A stretch of 64,000 nucleotides of DNA from Nematopogon swammerdamellus (GCA_946902875.1 OX336355.1:13611347-13675346); one strand, 5' to 3'; counted from the stretch's first letter, positions 30,432-41,182 are shown. Notes: generated from the sequence alone by a model not told the origin. Made by a program: numbers and translations.

Positions 30432-30520
30432 TGCCGGCTGGTGCCTATTCACGACCCTCTTAAAGGACCCGAGACTGTACTTGGGTGGAAATATATGGAC
30501 AGGGAGAGCGTTCCAGAGTT
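30432..30520 (-). repeat. F5 repeat fragment
   Basis: TGCCGGCTGGTGCCTATTCA, CGACCCTCTTAAAGGACCCG then AGACTGTACTTGGGTGG and GGGAGAGCGTTCCAGAGTT, the reverse of F5, including its 5' part seen at 3110. Confidence 0.7.
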
Positions 30521-30984
30521 CATAACTTTAGTCAGCGTGCACTCTTCGAGCAGCAGATAGGAAATACGTCAGTAAGCAAGTGCGACAGAGATACATATGA
30601 ATATATTTTTAATTTAATTTTTGCGCACTTTTTTTCAAATCCTCAACAAGTATCCACTCTATATAGTTACATATTCTGTGTGTAGGATTTATATAAAATG
30701 TGGTGACGATTGTGTGTCATCTTCCTAGTGTATGTTATGGCACTTTTCCTGCTAGAACGGTGCTCTATCTGTCCGTCTGTACGTCTGTGCACACGCGATT
30801 TCTACCGCTGCTTATACCGTGGACAATAGAATTACCGGCACGTGTCTCGTATTTCCGCCTAGGTCAGACAAATTAGAGTGCATGCTTGTAACTGCAGTTT
30901 TTCCTTTTAGTAATTAGTTTTTATGAAATTGTGATTTTCATTTACAACTATATTTGAAGCAGTTGCGCCAACTGCTTGTGGAGC

Positions 30985-31125
30985 CGTCCAGGAGCGTCAC
31001 GCCAGTGCATTCTCACTAAGCTTGGCCATTCAGCTGGAGAACGCTGGTTCAGTCCTTGCCACAACCCCGATGGAGGAAATATTTATTTTCATTTAGTTAT
31101 ATCGGACATTTATTTATGACATTTA
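30985..31125 (+). mobile_element. F7 retroelement tail
   Basis: AAGCTTGGCCATTCAGCTGG encodes SLAIQLENA, followed by ATGGAGGAAATATTTATTTT and TTTAGTTATATCGG. Decayed copy of the ORF end and 3' UTR. Confidence 0.65.
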
Positions 31126-31129
31126 TTTT

Positions 31130-31462
31130 GTACCGTGTGGGGCCGGTACTTTAAAAGAATAGCCCCACTGCATCTCTCCCCGTGTATGTCGTAAAAGGCG
31201 ACTAAGGGATATGACTCCCTTCTTATATCACTAGGTGGTAGGGTTTAACCCGCCCGGGTTGGTACCACCGCACTGAATGAAAGGTCGCTCGAAACGGCTA
31301 TGTAAATAGTTTGTGTTTTCCGTCCAGTTCAGTGTAGCCGGCACGACCGAAGGGAAGCACTGACGTGGCACCAAGTTCACCCGGTGTTATGGGCTGACAT
31401 CACGGATGTTGTAGGTGATGTAGCCAACCGTGTCAGTTTCAATAAAAAAAAAAAAAAAAAAA
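31130..31462 (+). mobile_element. F1 SINE, near full length with common head
   Basis: TACCGTGTGGGGCCGGTACT, GACTCCCTTCTTATATCACT, CCGCCCGGGTTGGTACCACC, GGTGATGTAGCCAACCGTGT and a tail of about 20 A. Little divergence from the copy at 2667 suggests recent activity. Confidence 0.88.
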
Positions 31463-32090
31463 ATGAGGTAAGAGACGCGTATGTATTAGCTGCAAATAGT
31501 TTTAGAGGGCCACAAACCCACAATTAAAAGACGTTAAGCAAAAAAAAAAACAATATGTTTTTAGCATTAGTTTCGATAAATTCAACAAAACATGTCTTTG
31601 TTCTACACAATCAAAACTGTGGTCCCCAACGAGCCACTCGGGATCACACTAGGTACACTAATAGGCTAGGCTGTCTCTTTCCTGAATAAAACAATAAAAA
31701 TTACATATTATAGACGTATACAAGACAAGTGTACTTGAAAAGTAATTTGAAGAAAAAAATATAATTAATTTACATATTGATGAATTGTAAGTGAGCCTTA
31801 TGTCAAGAAGCGTCAAAATAAAGAACACTAGTCGAATGTGTAATGCAATGTAAATGTAGGTGACTGGATGGACACGTAATTTATAAGAGCTGTTAGATTA
31901 CTGGAGCGTGGCATCGCGAAACTTCTTTCTGATTGCAATAGATTAGGCGTGCAGCGAGCGAGGGACAGCTTAGAAGTGCAGTATAGGCGACTACTCTTGG
32001 ATGTAGTGGCATTAGATCTATGTACATAATTTTTTTTTTAGTTAAACGATCGTTCGGTAGATGGCGCTGGCTCTTTCACATATTATGATA
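31463..32090. other. Intergenic; includes a relic of the 43779 element family
   Basis: AAAAACAATATGTTTTTAGC then ATTAGTTTCGATAAATTCAA at about 31550-31590 matches a stretch just inside the left end of the element at 43779-45150. Nothing else is recognised. Confidence 0.4.
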
Positions 32091-32094
32091 ATTG

Positions 32095-32260
32095 TATGGG
32101 GATCACCTTAATTTTTCCCTTTTTCAATTGTTTGTTGTTATATCCCCCAAAATAACACATATTCTGTGAAAATTTTACAAAGATACAGCCATCGAACGGA
32201 CGGACGGACAGACCGACAGACAGAAAGACGTAGTAGCCTAGGCTTAGTAATAGGCTTTCT
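32095..32260 (-). repeat. F3 repeat, decayed
   Basis: AATTGTTTGTTGTTATATCC, AATAACACATATTCTGTGAA, then GACGGACAGACCGACAGACA and GTAGCCTAGGCTTAGTAATA. Confidence 0.7.
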
Positions 32261-33079
32261 TAAGGTGAACGCAATACACGCGTTGCACTTCTGCATTATT
32301 TTCTATTCTATGTCTACAATTCACAGACAAACAACATAATTACTATAGACTTATGCGTATGTACTGCACGTATGCATTTTAGTAAGCCCGCGTATGTAAT
32401 GTTTATTATGTACACACCACAGAACAGCGTTGGCCGACTTCCTTACTCTGTGGTGCATACCGACTGCACATTTTTGGAAAGTAATTTGTCGGTAGGTTCA
32501 TTTTCCAAATAATTTTGTTTTCTCCTGTTTGTTTTTTGTTTTGACAATTTCAATTGTTTATTTTTAATAACTGAATTTCTGTAAAAAAAGAAAAAAAACA
32601 TTTCTCTCTATTCATTTCCACGCTACTGATGACCTAATTTATGTAAGTGCGTATGTTATGATATGAATTATAAAAAAACAAAACAACAAACTTACATATT
32701 TAACTCTATACGTAACATTCAATCTAAGTATGTTACGTATAACAAAGTTATTTCATTCTACAATTCAATTTTTCAATTAATTTTACAATACAACTTCATT
32801 TCAATTCATTCGCTAGCTTACTCGGTACAGTGCGCACATTGTCTCCCGCAGAGGACGTTGTGAAGCGGCAAAATTGCTATTAGAGGGAGCGTGGACATTG
32901 GGAATATATTCGTGAACTTTTGTGCCATCATCCCCGTCTACATTACCACCGGGGACAATGGGAATTATTTTAGCTCATTTCCCTATCGTCCCCGTTAGCG
33001 GGGACGGGCCGCGCCGGGTACGATGGGACCTACCAGATGGTTTTTAAGTCTGAGTTTTTATTTATGAACATTGTTATTT
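32261..33079. other. AT-rich intergenic DNA
   Basis: No gene seen. 32935-33030 has a GC-rich ACCGGGGACAATGGGAATTA-type patch without an ORF. Confidence 0.4.
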
Positions 33080-33300
33080 AATTATGTATGGGTGGCTGAG
33101 TGGGAGGGGCCAAAGCACGTGCTCCGACCAGCCAATATTACCTCCGAGAACGTAGGCACCATACAGGAGACTTCCCTTTGAACTGCTGGCTATACTGGAC
33201 TACAGGAGAACACAGCCGAGGCTGCTATGCGGCCATCTTACGTTCAGTACGGTGGTACCAACCCAGTCGGCTAAAATTTGAGCCTACCCCCAAGGCAAGA
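33080..33300 (+). repeat. F4 repeat
   Basis: GTATGGGTGGCTGAGTGGGA, CAGCCAATATTACCTCCGAG, GCTGGCTATACTGGACTACA, GGTGGTACCAACCCAGTCGG. Confidence 0.8.
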
Positions 33301-33507
33301 GAGTTTTAAAATTTGTATTTATATTATGCGCCGTTAAGTTTTATTCTTTGTAATAATTTGTACCTATTATATCCACTTAAGTACTTGACAATTTCATTAC
33401 GACGTATATTCCGTGCAGTTAGACCCAGGAAATTATATGTAAATTTTCCCACTTATCTATATACGTCTATATATCTGTATCCGGACGTATAATTGAATAC
33501 TATATAG

Positions 33508-33645
33508 GTATACCGTGTGGGGCCGGTGCTGAAAAAGAATAGCCCCGCTGCATCTCTCCCCGTGCGTCTCGTAAAGGGCGATTAAGGAATAAGGACAAGA
33601 TGTCGGGCATAAGGGCGATAGGCTAGCCACCTTCTCATTATTAGA
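33508..33645 (-). repeat. F2/F1 shared head fragment (F2 type)
   Basis: TACCGTGTGGGGCCGGTGCT, CCCCGCTGCATCTCTCCCCG, then AAGGACAAGATGTCGGGCAT and GCGATAGGCTAGCCACCTTC. The GGACAAGATG continuation identifies it as F2. Confidence 0.7.
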
Positions 33646-34626
33646 AGAAAACAATCCTTATCACTCAAATCGAAATTCCGTATTTTTTTTTTCATACAAA
33701 AATTTAAAATTTTTATAAAAACTCGATTGACAGTGAGTTTGGGAAAAGTGCGGCTTAGGTCTAGAGATTGCAATGACCTAGTCCAGTGCCCTTTGTCTTT
33801 TAACGTCATACAAATTTAAGTGTTTGGAATTTACTTACATGCAGTTCAATTTTACTAGTAAGCATGTAAGTTAGTGATTTTATTAAATAAATATGGACGT
33901 TAACCTTCCACCAAATCTCGATCAAACTATTTTCACCAAAAAGTATCTACTATAAAATGACCGAATCTGAAAAAAAGTTTCAGAGCTTTTCGTCTTCAAA
34001 TATGGACCCCTTTCGAACTCTGAAGTTACGAAACCCTACCCTGAAACATCCTGTATGAAGGTATGTAGTATGCCAAAGTTGCTAAAGTGTGCTCTACTTA
34101 ATTGAGGATGGACAAACGAAGTGAAGGTAATAAAATGTGGTATGTAAGGCGAGGCGATATACCTTATACGAAGTTAGTTGCAAAACCTCCGGTCCGATAC
34201 GCTGCGCCAAACTTTGCCGACTCTTACCAATTCTAGTATCGCATACGTAATTATCTGAGTACAAAGTTTTATTGATAGATAGATAGAAAATTCTTTATTG
34301 CTCCAGTAAACATTAAACAGTAACAAATACATGTGTGTGTTTCCCCAATCCATTAACCTTGGTCTTGAGACAATCCTCAAATCTGCTGGTATGGCACTTC
34401 ACTGTGTTATTTCGTGAGGAGACGTGATTTTGGCTCTGTTGACTGCACCATTGGTCTCTCGGCACAATAATCTCTCTCAGTAATTTTTTTATGTAAACCA
34501 ACCATGTTGGTTTCCATAAAAAAAAACAATTTAAATGAAAAGGTGTTTCATATAAATCCAAGTTATTGACGATGATTGATGGTGATGAAGTCAAGATCTC
34601 AAGAATTACTGATCAAAACATCGATT
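33646..34626. other. Intergenic DNA with short repeat tails
   Basis: GATAGATAGATAGAAAATTC then TTTATTGCTCCAG near 34277 looks like the reversed 3' end of a retroelement. ACCATGTTGGTTTCCAT plus an A-run near 34502 is an F1 3' scrap. No gene. Confidence 0.4.
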
Positions 34627-34793
34627 TATACCGGGTGTTTGATGACCATAGGTCATAAAGCGAACCAGGTACTCCTGAGCGTATTTGGAGCAAAAAAGTT
34701 AGAACAAAATGTCACATAAATTTTTTGCTCCAAATAGGCTCAGGAGTACCTGGTTTGCTTTATGACCTATGGTCATCAAACAGCCTGTATATT
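34627..34793. mobile_element. Foldback MITE, near-perfect arms
   Basis: TATACCGGGTGTTTGATGAC, CATAGGTCATAAAGCGAACC and AGGTACTCCTGAGCGTATTT pair with AAATAGGCTCAGGAGTACCT, GGTTTGCTTTATGACCTATG and GTCATCAAACAGCCTGTATA. Arms are about 70 bp with few mismatches, flanked by TATA. No ORF. Confidence 0.88.
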
Positions 34794-34894
34794 GATCAAA
34801 ATGCAAGCAAGCGTAAGCCCACATCACAATTTTAAAAAATGCATGCTTCCTAAATGCTCAATTCTTTGACAAGAAAAAAATTATGTATGTAAAA

Positions 34895-35010
34895 TATTAT
34901 TTATTGAACACCAATTTATATAATTTGGCACAATAGGCGAGCTTATAATGCTGTGAGGCATTATATTCTAACAAATATTTGGGATGTAGGAGAAGTACAT
35001 GCAAGCGAAT
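34895..35010 (-). repeat. Retroelement tail family (as at 10215)
   Basis: TATTATTTATTGAACACC, ACAATAGGCGAGCTTATAAT, GCTGTGAGGCATTATATTC and TTTGGGATGTAGG. Confidence 0.5.
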
Positions 35011-35454
35011 AAGAATAGTTTGCAATGTAAAGCTGTAAAGCATTATGATCAACTACAAACGAATACTACATGAATACTTTAATACGCATATAATATATGT
35101 ATATAATAGACTTACATGTGTACAAAAATCAATGAAGCAGTGTTGTCAAACATCCTGATAGACACGAATAACTTACCACAACGTAACAATACTATTGGGC
35201 AGTGTTCAAGAATTCTATGAATAATTCAGCCAATGGCGGCATGTCAAGGCATACACTGCTTCCATTCTATATTGGCACGCTGTCTCGAGTAAAATCAATA
35301 CGAGTTGGACAACATCGTGTGTGGTGCAACATGCCAAGTTAGTTTAAACGCAGTCTACGTAAAAAATAGTGACGCCGCCGGTATTACATTTTAGTGTAGA
35401 CTAGCTGAGCCCGCGGCTCCGCTCGCGTGAAATTCGTATTCCAAAGAAGAATGT

Positions 35455-35765
35455 AAGTAACTAAGGGCGAGGCCGAAGGCCGAGCTGCGTTCAGGTAATC
35501 GATAAACCTTCTTAAAGAAAGTAACTAACTAAGGGCGAGGCCGAAGGCCGAGCTGCTTTCAGGTAAACGATAAACCTTTCTCAAATAAAGGAAGTAAGTA
35601 AGGGCGAGGCCGAAGGCCGAGCTGCGTTCAGGAAGACGACAAACCTTCTGGAAGAAAGGAAGGAACTAAGTGCGAGGCCGAAGGCCGAGCTGCGTTCAGG
35701 TAAACCAAAAACCCTCTTCCGCCTTCGGGCCTCGCCCTTAAAGACTTCCTTTCTTCGATAGAATA
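35455..35765 (+). repeat. Minisatellite array, period about 69 bp
   Basis: Four direct copies of AAGGGCGAGGCCGAAGGCCG plus AGCTGCGTTCAGGTAA(T/A)CGA and a linker with AAGGAAGTAAGTA. A fifth, inverted unit is at 35718-35765 (CGCCTTCGGGCCTCGCCCTT). GGCCGAAGGCC can form a 4-bp stem with a 3-base loop. Confidence 0.9.
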
Positions 35766-35841
35766 TAATATCGTTTACTCAATCTATTTATTTCATAAAA
35801 AAATAAAAAAGTAATATTAATAACTTAAGAATTAAACCTAC

Positions 35842-36240
35842 CTAACAAACATTAAAATAACTATCAAAACGGGCATTTTCAAATGTTCTTAGAGCACTTG
35901 CGGCATTACCCCGCTGGATGGCAAGGCTTACCCTTTGAATGAAGTACATAAGCCCTTGATGACGGGACACCAGTTGCGTCAACCAGCTCAAGCCTCTTTT
36001 GGCTTCACTGCTCCACGGACCGAGGGTTTCAACCGCAAACGCAACAAATTCGAAATCTTGAATTATATTTCTATATTTGCTGCGTTGGAGGCTCTCCGCC
36101 CCAGCCTCGGCCGCGCCAGCCGCTCTTGAAGATGTCCTAACGTGACTTGGAGCCAATGTGAGAACAAAAGTGGCGTCCCACATCAAAGAACTACCCTTAG
36201 TCCATGGCACTAAGGTCTCTAGCATCGGGCCTCTTGCCAT
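35842..36240 (-). pseudogene. F7 retroelement ORF carboxy end (132 codons, relic)
   Basis: Minus-strand translation contains VAFAVETLGPWSSEAKRGLS then [20 protein letters not shown] and TFENARFD, followed by a 3' UTR-like TTTTGATAGTTATTTTAATG. The VETLGPW and [14 protein letters not shown] motifs are the end of a retroelement reverse-transcriptase ORF widespread in moth genomes; this is recalled, not searched. Fragments of the same family lie at 27955, 30985, 40225 and 61975. The reading frame is intact here but lacks a polymerase domain, so it is a relic. Confidence 0.65.
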
Positions 36241-36354
36241 CCAGCCGGGAATAACCGCGAGGTTCTAGGATGCACGGTATATTTGCCGTTAGAAGCGTGG
36301 ACTTTATAATAAAATTTAAATTAAATTAACTCAATCTTAATATTAATTAACTTT

Positions 36355-36890
36355 ATTCGAGATGGTTTAGCTTCTTCCTGAACGCAGCTCGGCCTTCGGC
36401 CTCGCCCTTAGTTACTTGCTTTCTTCGAGATGGTTTATCATTTGTCAGAACGTAGCTCGGCCTTCGGCCTCGCCTTAGTTGCTTACTTTCTTCAAGATGG
36501 TTTAGCTTCTTCCTGAACGCAGCTCGGCCTTCGGCCTCGCCCTTAGTTACTTGCTTTCTTCGAGATGGTTTTTCAATTATCCGAACGTAGCTCGGCCTTC
36601 GGCCTAGCCTTAGTTACTTACTTTCTTCAAGATGGTTTAGCTTCTTCCTGAACGCAGCTCGGCCTGCGGCCTCGCCCATAGTTACTTACTTTCTTCGAGA
36701 AGGTTTATGGTCTTCCAGAATAGAGCTTGGCCTTCTTCGGCCTCGCCCTTAGTTACTTATTTTCTTCAAGAATTTTTTTCTTCTTCTTGAAATCAGCTCC
36801 GCCTTTCGCCTCGCCCTTAGTTACTTTCATCGAGAAATAATATCGTTTACGTGAGCGCAGATCCGCCTTCGGGCCCGTCTTTAGTTACTT
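36355..36890 (-). repeat. Minisatellite array, inverted relative to 35455
   Basis: About eight copies of GAACGCAGCTCGGCCTTCGG plus CCTCGCCCTTAGTTACTT and CTTTCTTCGAGATGGTTT, with a period of about 65-75 bp. Units decay towards the right end (for example CGCCTTTCGCCTCGCC near 36800). Confidence 0.9.
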
Positions 36891-37029
36891 ACTTTCTTTT
36901 TTTTTAATACGAATTTCACGCGAGCGAAGCCGCGGGCAACAGATATATAAATTTTATTGCACCAATGACAGCGACATAACTTCGACTTTCAATTATTATT
37001 TTTATTTATCAAACAATTTGTCACCGGCC

Positions 37030-37330
37030 AGCTCACGTCGAGATGACAGTTCTCCGTTGTCAACATGACATTTAAAATTGTTTTTACCTTTACTTTGGAC
37101 TACGTGATTTTAAACGCGCAATAATGTTTATAATTGTTAATTTTTTTTTATTTTTGTTAATTTTTTTTACGTATTATGTTAACCCGGCATATAAACTGCC
37201 ACTATACAAAGTTTCGTCTAATTCCGTTCAGTGGTTTTTGCGTGATGCGCGTACAGACAAACAAACAAACAAACAAACAAACAAAAATTTTAAAAACTGT
37301 TCTAACATGTTCAGTATCTCATTTTAAGCC
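37030..37330 (+). repeat. Repeat ending in (CAAA)n
   Basis: GGCATATAAACTGCCACTAT, CGTCTAATTCCGTTCAGTGG, TTTTTGCGTGATGCGCG and a (CAAA) run at about 37257-37284. The tandem tail suggests a retroelement 3' end. Confidence 0.5.
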
Positions 37331-37464
37331 ACCCTGGTTAGTTTTTTTCCGAATACATTCAATGTACAGACTTTCTTACCTCTACGATTTTATTATATGT
37401 ATAGATAGTATATAACTTGCATGCAGGTCGCTAGCGACATCAACAGACTCCCTTGAATAGAACT

Positions 37465-37640
37465 TGCATCATCATCATCATCATCATCAGCCTGTATCGG
37501 TCCATACTGCTGGACATAGGCCTCTCCCAAGTCACGCCACCACACGCGGTCTTCCGCTCTTCTCATCCATCCACTCCCGGCTACCTTTTTTAGGTCATCT
37601 GTCCACCTAGCCGGGGGGCGTCCCACGCTACAACATACAG
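37465..37640 (-). mobile_element. F6 LINE 3' end
   Basis: Minus-strand translation SVGRPPARWTDDLKKVAGSG, WMRRAEDRVWWRDLGEAYVQ, followed by a GATGATGATG tail (read as CATCATCATC at 37466). This is the best preserved copy of the LINE carboxy end in the window. Confidence 0.85.
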
Positions 37641-37734
37641 TTAGGAAATACAAGTACTCAACTTCAGTCAGTGCAGTCATATTTAAAAATTAAGTTTTAT
37701 AAGTTTGCCATATTTCTTCCTCACTTTACTCTCA

Positions 37735-37925
37735 TGGCCCAAAGGTTGACTAGAAGAAATCACTTAAAGTGATAAGTCCGCCTTTGCACGCTACTTTTCT
37801 CTTGTTCTATGTGAAGTATTGTAAATTTATATTTCTCTTCTGTATGTTATATTCTGTCTTCTGTATCTTTGTTAGTGTCTTTGTGTGCAATAAAGCATTT
37901 CTATTCTATTCTATTCAATGTGAAA
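37735..37925 (+). repeat. F9 SINE 3' half with TATTC tail
   Basis: CCCAAAGGTTGACTAGAAGA, GATAAGTCCGCCTTTGCACG and GTGCAATAAAGCATTTCTAT then repeated TATTC. It matches 42040-42110 and 55915-56045. Confidence 0.65.
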
Positions 37926-38147
37926 TACCCTACTTGCATCTATCTTAAACTTGACTTGCACGATTAACTAGTATGCAACATTGACCTTGATTGCATGCAA
38001 GTTGTTTAACGGAATGTCAGTTGAAATTGATCATAGCGAGAACTTGAATCTAATTTAATGCATTTCGACCTCGACCTGTTGCCGAAATTAAATTTCTACG
38101 ATCGAATGCTCTCGATTCATAAGTGTGCCGATATTTTAGAACCGTGT

Positions 38148-38280
38148 TCTAGGGTTTCGTGCAGTACGGGGACCCTATTTACTAAGCCTACGCCGTCTGT
38201 CTGTCCTACCTTTTAAGGGTTGTATCTTTTGAACGGTAATAGTTATTAGCCGGTTGAAATCACAGAATATTATATAATGA
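38148..38280 (+). repeat. F3 repeat fragment
   Basis: AGGGTTTCGTGCAGTACGGG, TACTAAGCCTACGCCGTCTG and GTATCTTTTGAACGGTAATA. Confidence 0.75.
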
Positions 38281-38304
38281 CGGATATCCTAACAAATAAT
38301 ATAA

Positions 38305-38620
38305 AAAACCGGCCAAGTGCGAGTCGGACTCGCGCACCGAGGTTTCCGCACCACAAAAAAAAAACATTGAAAGAAACACGTTTCTTGTATGAGAACCCCC
38401 CTTAATTTTTAACTTTTTCTATTTTTTATTATTTGTTGTTATATCCGCTATAATAACACATATTCTGTGAAAATGTCAACGGGCTACCTATTACGGTCGA
38501 AGAGATACAGCCCTCGGACAGACAGACGGACGGCCGGACGGACGGACGGACGGACAGACAGACAGACAGACGGCGTAGGCTTAGTAATAAGCTTCCGTAC
38601 GGGATACGGAAACCTAAAAA
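38305..38620 (-). repeat. F3 repeat, nearly complete
   Basis: AACCGGCCAAGTGCGAGTCG, ACTCGCGCACCGAGG, TTGTTGTTATATCCGCTATA, GGGCTACCTATTACGG, a GACGGACGGACAGACAGACA tract and GATACGGAAACC. It lies head to head with the copy at 38148. The bases from 38621 to about 38800 add another diverged end (GGTACGGAACCCTCGGTGCA). Confidence 0.85.
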
Positions 38621-38799
38621 GTAAATAATTTAGGGTGGTCCACATACAAGAAACAATTTTTTTTCAAATTTTTTTGGATTTTACTCTACATATCGTAAAA
38701 ATGACAAGCGTCAAACATGGTGTGATTAGCATGGAAACTTTATTGTAAAACATCAAATAATAATACATTGTGCGGTGGTACGGAACCCTCGGTGCACGA

Positions 38800-39552
38800 G
38801 TTTTAATGGGAAATGTGATGTGGTCGCCTGCAACACCTACTTATTCATATGAGTTCAGTGCAGTTCACCGCGCAGTCGCGTCAGGCGACCCTTTGGTAAA
38901 ATCAGCCAGCGTTTATGTGTTCACTCGAGACTGCTGGACATACGCCTTTCCAATTTTTCTCGAATCCTTCCGGCCTTCAGCGAGGCTATCCGCCAACGCA
39001 CCAAAGCAGTTGATATTGAACGCTTCCTGCTACGATATTTTACTCACGTGAAGGAAATATGTTTTGACGTGAATTTGATGAAACGTCTTTGGGCTCGGGT
39101 AAGGGGGTGCTACTAAAAAAAATTAAGACTTTTTTTTGTACTTTGCGATGCTTAGTACTCGGCAACCAGACTACGTACATCAATTCCAAATATGTCGGAT
39201 GAAAGGTCCATCTGACGATATACGTAATACATTTTTATTTTGTCATTCCATCCCTTCTGGCCCAATTCAGCCCTCCAAGTTGGCATGTTTTGAAAAATAC
39301 AAAAACACGCAAACTTCAAACACCTCTCGCGCTTTAGTCGTTAACGCTGCATAATCGAGACAAAGTCTAACGAACAGGCAAAGGTTTTAACTTTATTCGA
39401 TACTTCAAACAAAATCTTGTATGAAGCCTAGGTGGGGCAATATGGGCTACCAAAGTTGAAAATTTGTCTTACGAAAAAATTGTTTCAAACTGCACAAACA
39501 TCCAATTCACGAACTAAGTTTGACGGCTGCACGTGTACATGCAGACTCCCTC
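38800..39552. other. Intergenic DNA, possible decayed LINE near 38925-39000
   Basis: CGAGACTGCTGGACATACGC resembles LINE 3' DNA seen elsewhere. No gene can be supported. Confidence 0.35.
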
Positions 39553-39690
39553 GATTTTTTTATAGAACCTGACATGGTTGGCTACACTACCGTGATGCCA
39601 GCTTATAGCAACTTAGTGAACTAAGTGCTATCTAGGTGATTACCAATTTTCGTTCCGGCTACACTGAACTGGACGGAAAACATGTGTATC
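39553..39690 (-). repeat. F1 SINE fragment
   Basis: GACATGGTTGGCTACACTAC, GTTCCGGCTACACTGAACTG and GACGGAAAACATG, diverged. Confidence 0.6.
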
Positions 39691-40224
39691 GTCGTCATAT
39701 ACGATTTTTGTGAACAAAACATTTAATTATATTATATTCTATACTAGAGTTGGTTGCAATAAATCGCAGTGTGCTATATATATTCCTTTATCGCTGGAAA
39801 ATTGCTCAGAGAATGCCACTGCAGCAGACCAACTTTAGATTCGAAGGGAAAGAATTGCGCAGTTAGTCCCGCTGTCAACTTCGCACCGGCAAAGTGGCAC
39901 GGCGGCGCCCGGGTCCACATGTGAGGTCTATGCGGTGTCGTGAGACGCATGTAAATAAGCTTCCGAGGACGCGCACCACCGCACTAATACAGTATAATAT
40001 AAATTCGAGTCACGCTACTTAATGAGACCTAGGAAATATTTTTCGACAAGTTTTTGAATGTGTTATTATTAGTTTTAGAGATGGCATGCCAGATTTTCGG
40101 AAATCTCGTGCTAAGCTTTAATACATCATGTTTATAATTTTAAAATTAATATGATCTTCTCACTAATATACAATTAAATTCACATAAATACATATTGCAA
40201 TGTACATTTATTTTATTATATATT

Positions 40225-40325
40225 TATAAATGCCCCTTTTGATAGTTATTTTAATGTTTGTTAGGTAGGTTTATTTCTTTAGTTATTAGTATTACATTTT
40301 TGTTATATATTAAATAAATTGTTGA
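40225..40325 (+). repeat. F7 retroelement 3' UTR
   Basis: ATGCCCCTTTTGATAGTTAT then TTTAATGTTTGTTAGGTAGG matches the reverse complement of 35795-35880 closely. Confidence 0.7.
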
Positions 40326-40498
40326 TGTCTTTTCGTTACAGTAGGTACAGAATTAAATTATGGAGCAAATAAACCTTTATTTATATCTTTTTTTATATGT
40401 AACTATTGGTTTGGCTTTTTATTTGAGATTTTAATTGTAGTTTAAGTTAAATTTATTTGATAGTTACATAGTTTTAGATAACATAATGCATCATTTTG

Positions 40499-40868
40499 GC
40501 AGCCTCGGTAGCTCAGTGGTGCGGTCGGTCGACTGTTATTAAGTAACCCTGGGCATAGTCAGTACTTAGATGGGTGACCGCTCGACCGTTGGAGGCTAAC
40601 CGTGGTTCGGATTTCACGTTACACTGTAGGTCCCTTCTCATCTTACCTAACTAGGTGGGAGGGTTTATCCCGCCCGGGTTGGTACCACCGCACTGAATGA
40701 AACGTCGGTCGAAACGGCTATGTAAAGAGTTCGTGTTTTCCGTCCAGTTCAGTGTAGCCGACATGAAATGAAGGGAAGCACTGACATAGCACCTAGTTCA
40801 CCCGGTGTTATGGGCTGACATCGCGAATGTTGTAGGTGATGTAGCCAACCGTGTAAGTTTGCATAATA
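40499..40868 (+). mobile_element. F1 SINE with tRNA-like and 5S-like composite head
   Basis: Starts GCAGCCTCGGTAGCTCAGTG (A-box TAGCTCAGTGG). It continues AAGTAACCCTGGGCATAGTC then AGTACTTAGATGGGTGACCG, which closely matches the internal control region of 5S rRNA. Next comes CGTGGTTCGGATTTCACG (B-box-like). At CTAGGTGGGAGGGTTTATCC it joins the standard F1 body and runs to GTAGCCAACCGTGTAAG. Length is about 370 bp. Confidence 0.85.
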
Positions 40869-41182
40869 TTTGTTTTTTATGTTTTAAATATTATTTCCAT
40901 TTAAAAATTATATGTACATAAATAGCGTACGTAAAAAATACAAGATAAGATATATTAAGCCTCTAAACCTCTAAAACAACCTATACAAGTAATGAAAAGC
41001 CTAAATGAGACTGAACTAAACTGGAACAGGTCAAGGCGTCCGCCATTTTGAATAAAAAATCCTTCAAATGCACTCATTTCGGACTTTCGTCTGAGAGTCG
41101 AGAGTGCACCGAGGTCACTGCTTGCTGACCTTCTTACAGTTCACGCATTTTAATTATATTCTGTGACAGTCATCGCTCTTTT

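Larger units (their letters stand above)
35402..36945. mobile_element. 1.5-kb palindromic composite: F8 ends, inverted minisatellite arrays, F7 centre
   Basis: Outer ends are inverted: GCCCGCGGCTCCGCTCGCGT at about 35410 against ACGCGAGCGAAGCCGCGGGC at about 36918. Inside are a four-unit array at 35455-35720 and an eight-unit array in the opposite orientation at 36355-36890. Both are built on the core GGCGAGGCCGAAGGCCGAGC. The centre (35780-36245) is an F7 ORF end on the minus strand. The structure would fold into a large hairpin. Confidence 0.8.

Noticed and set aside
35455..36890. CRISPR-like regular arrays
   Set aside because: Repeat and spacer vary together as one 65-75-bp unit, in two opposite orientations, in a eukaryotic context; these are minisatellites.
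40520..40590. 5S rRNA gene fragment
   Set aside because: Only the internal control region is 5S-like and it is embedded in a SINE head, so not an rRNA gene.
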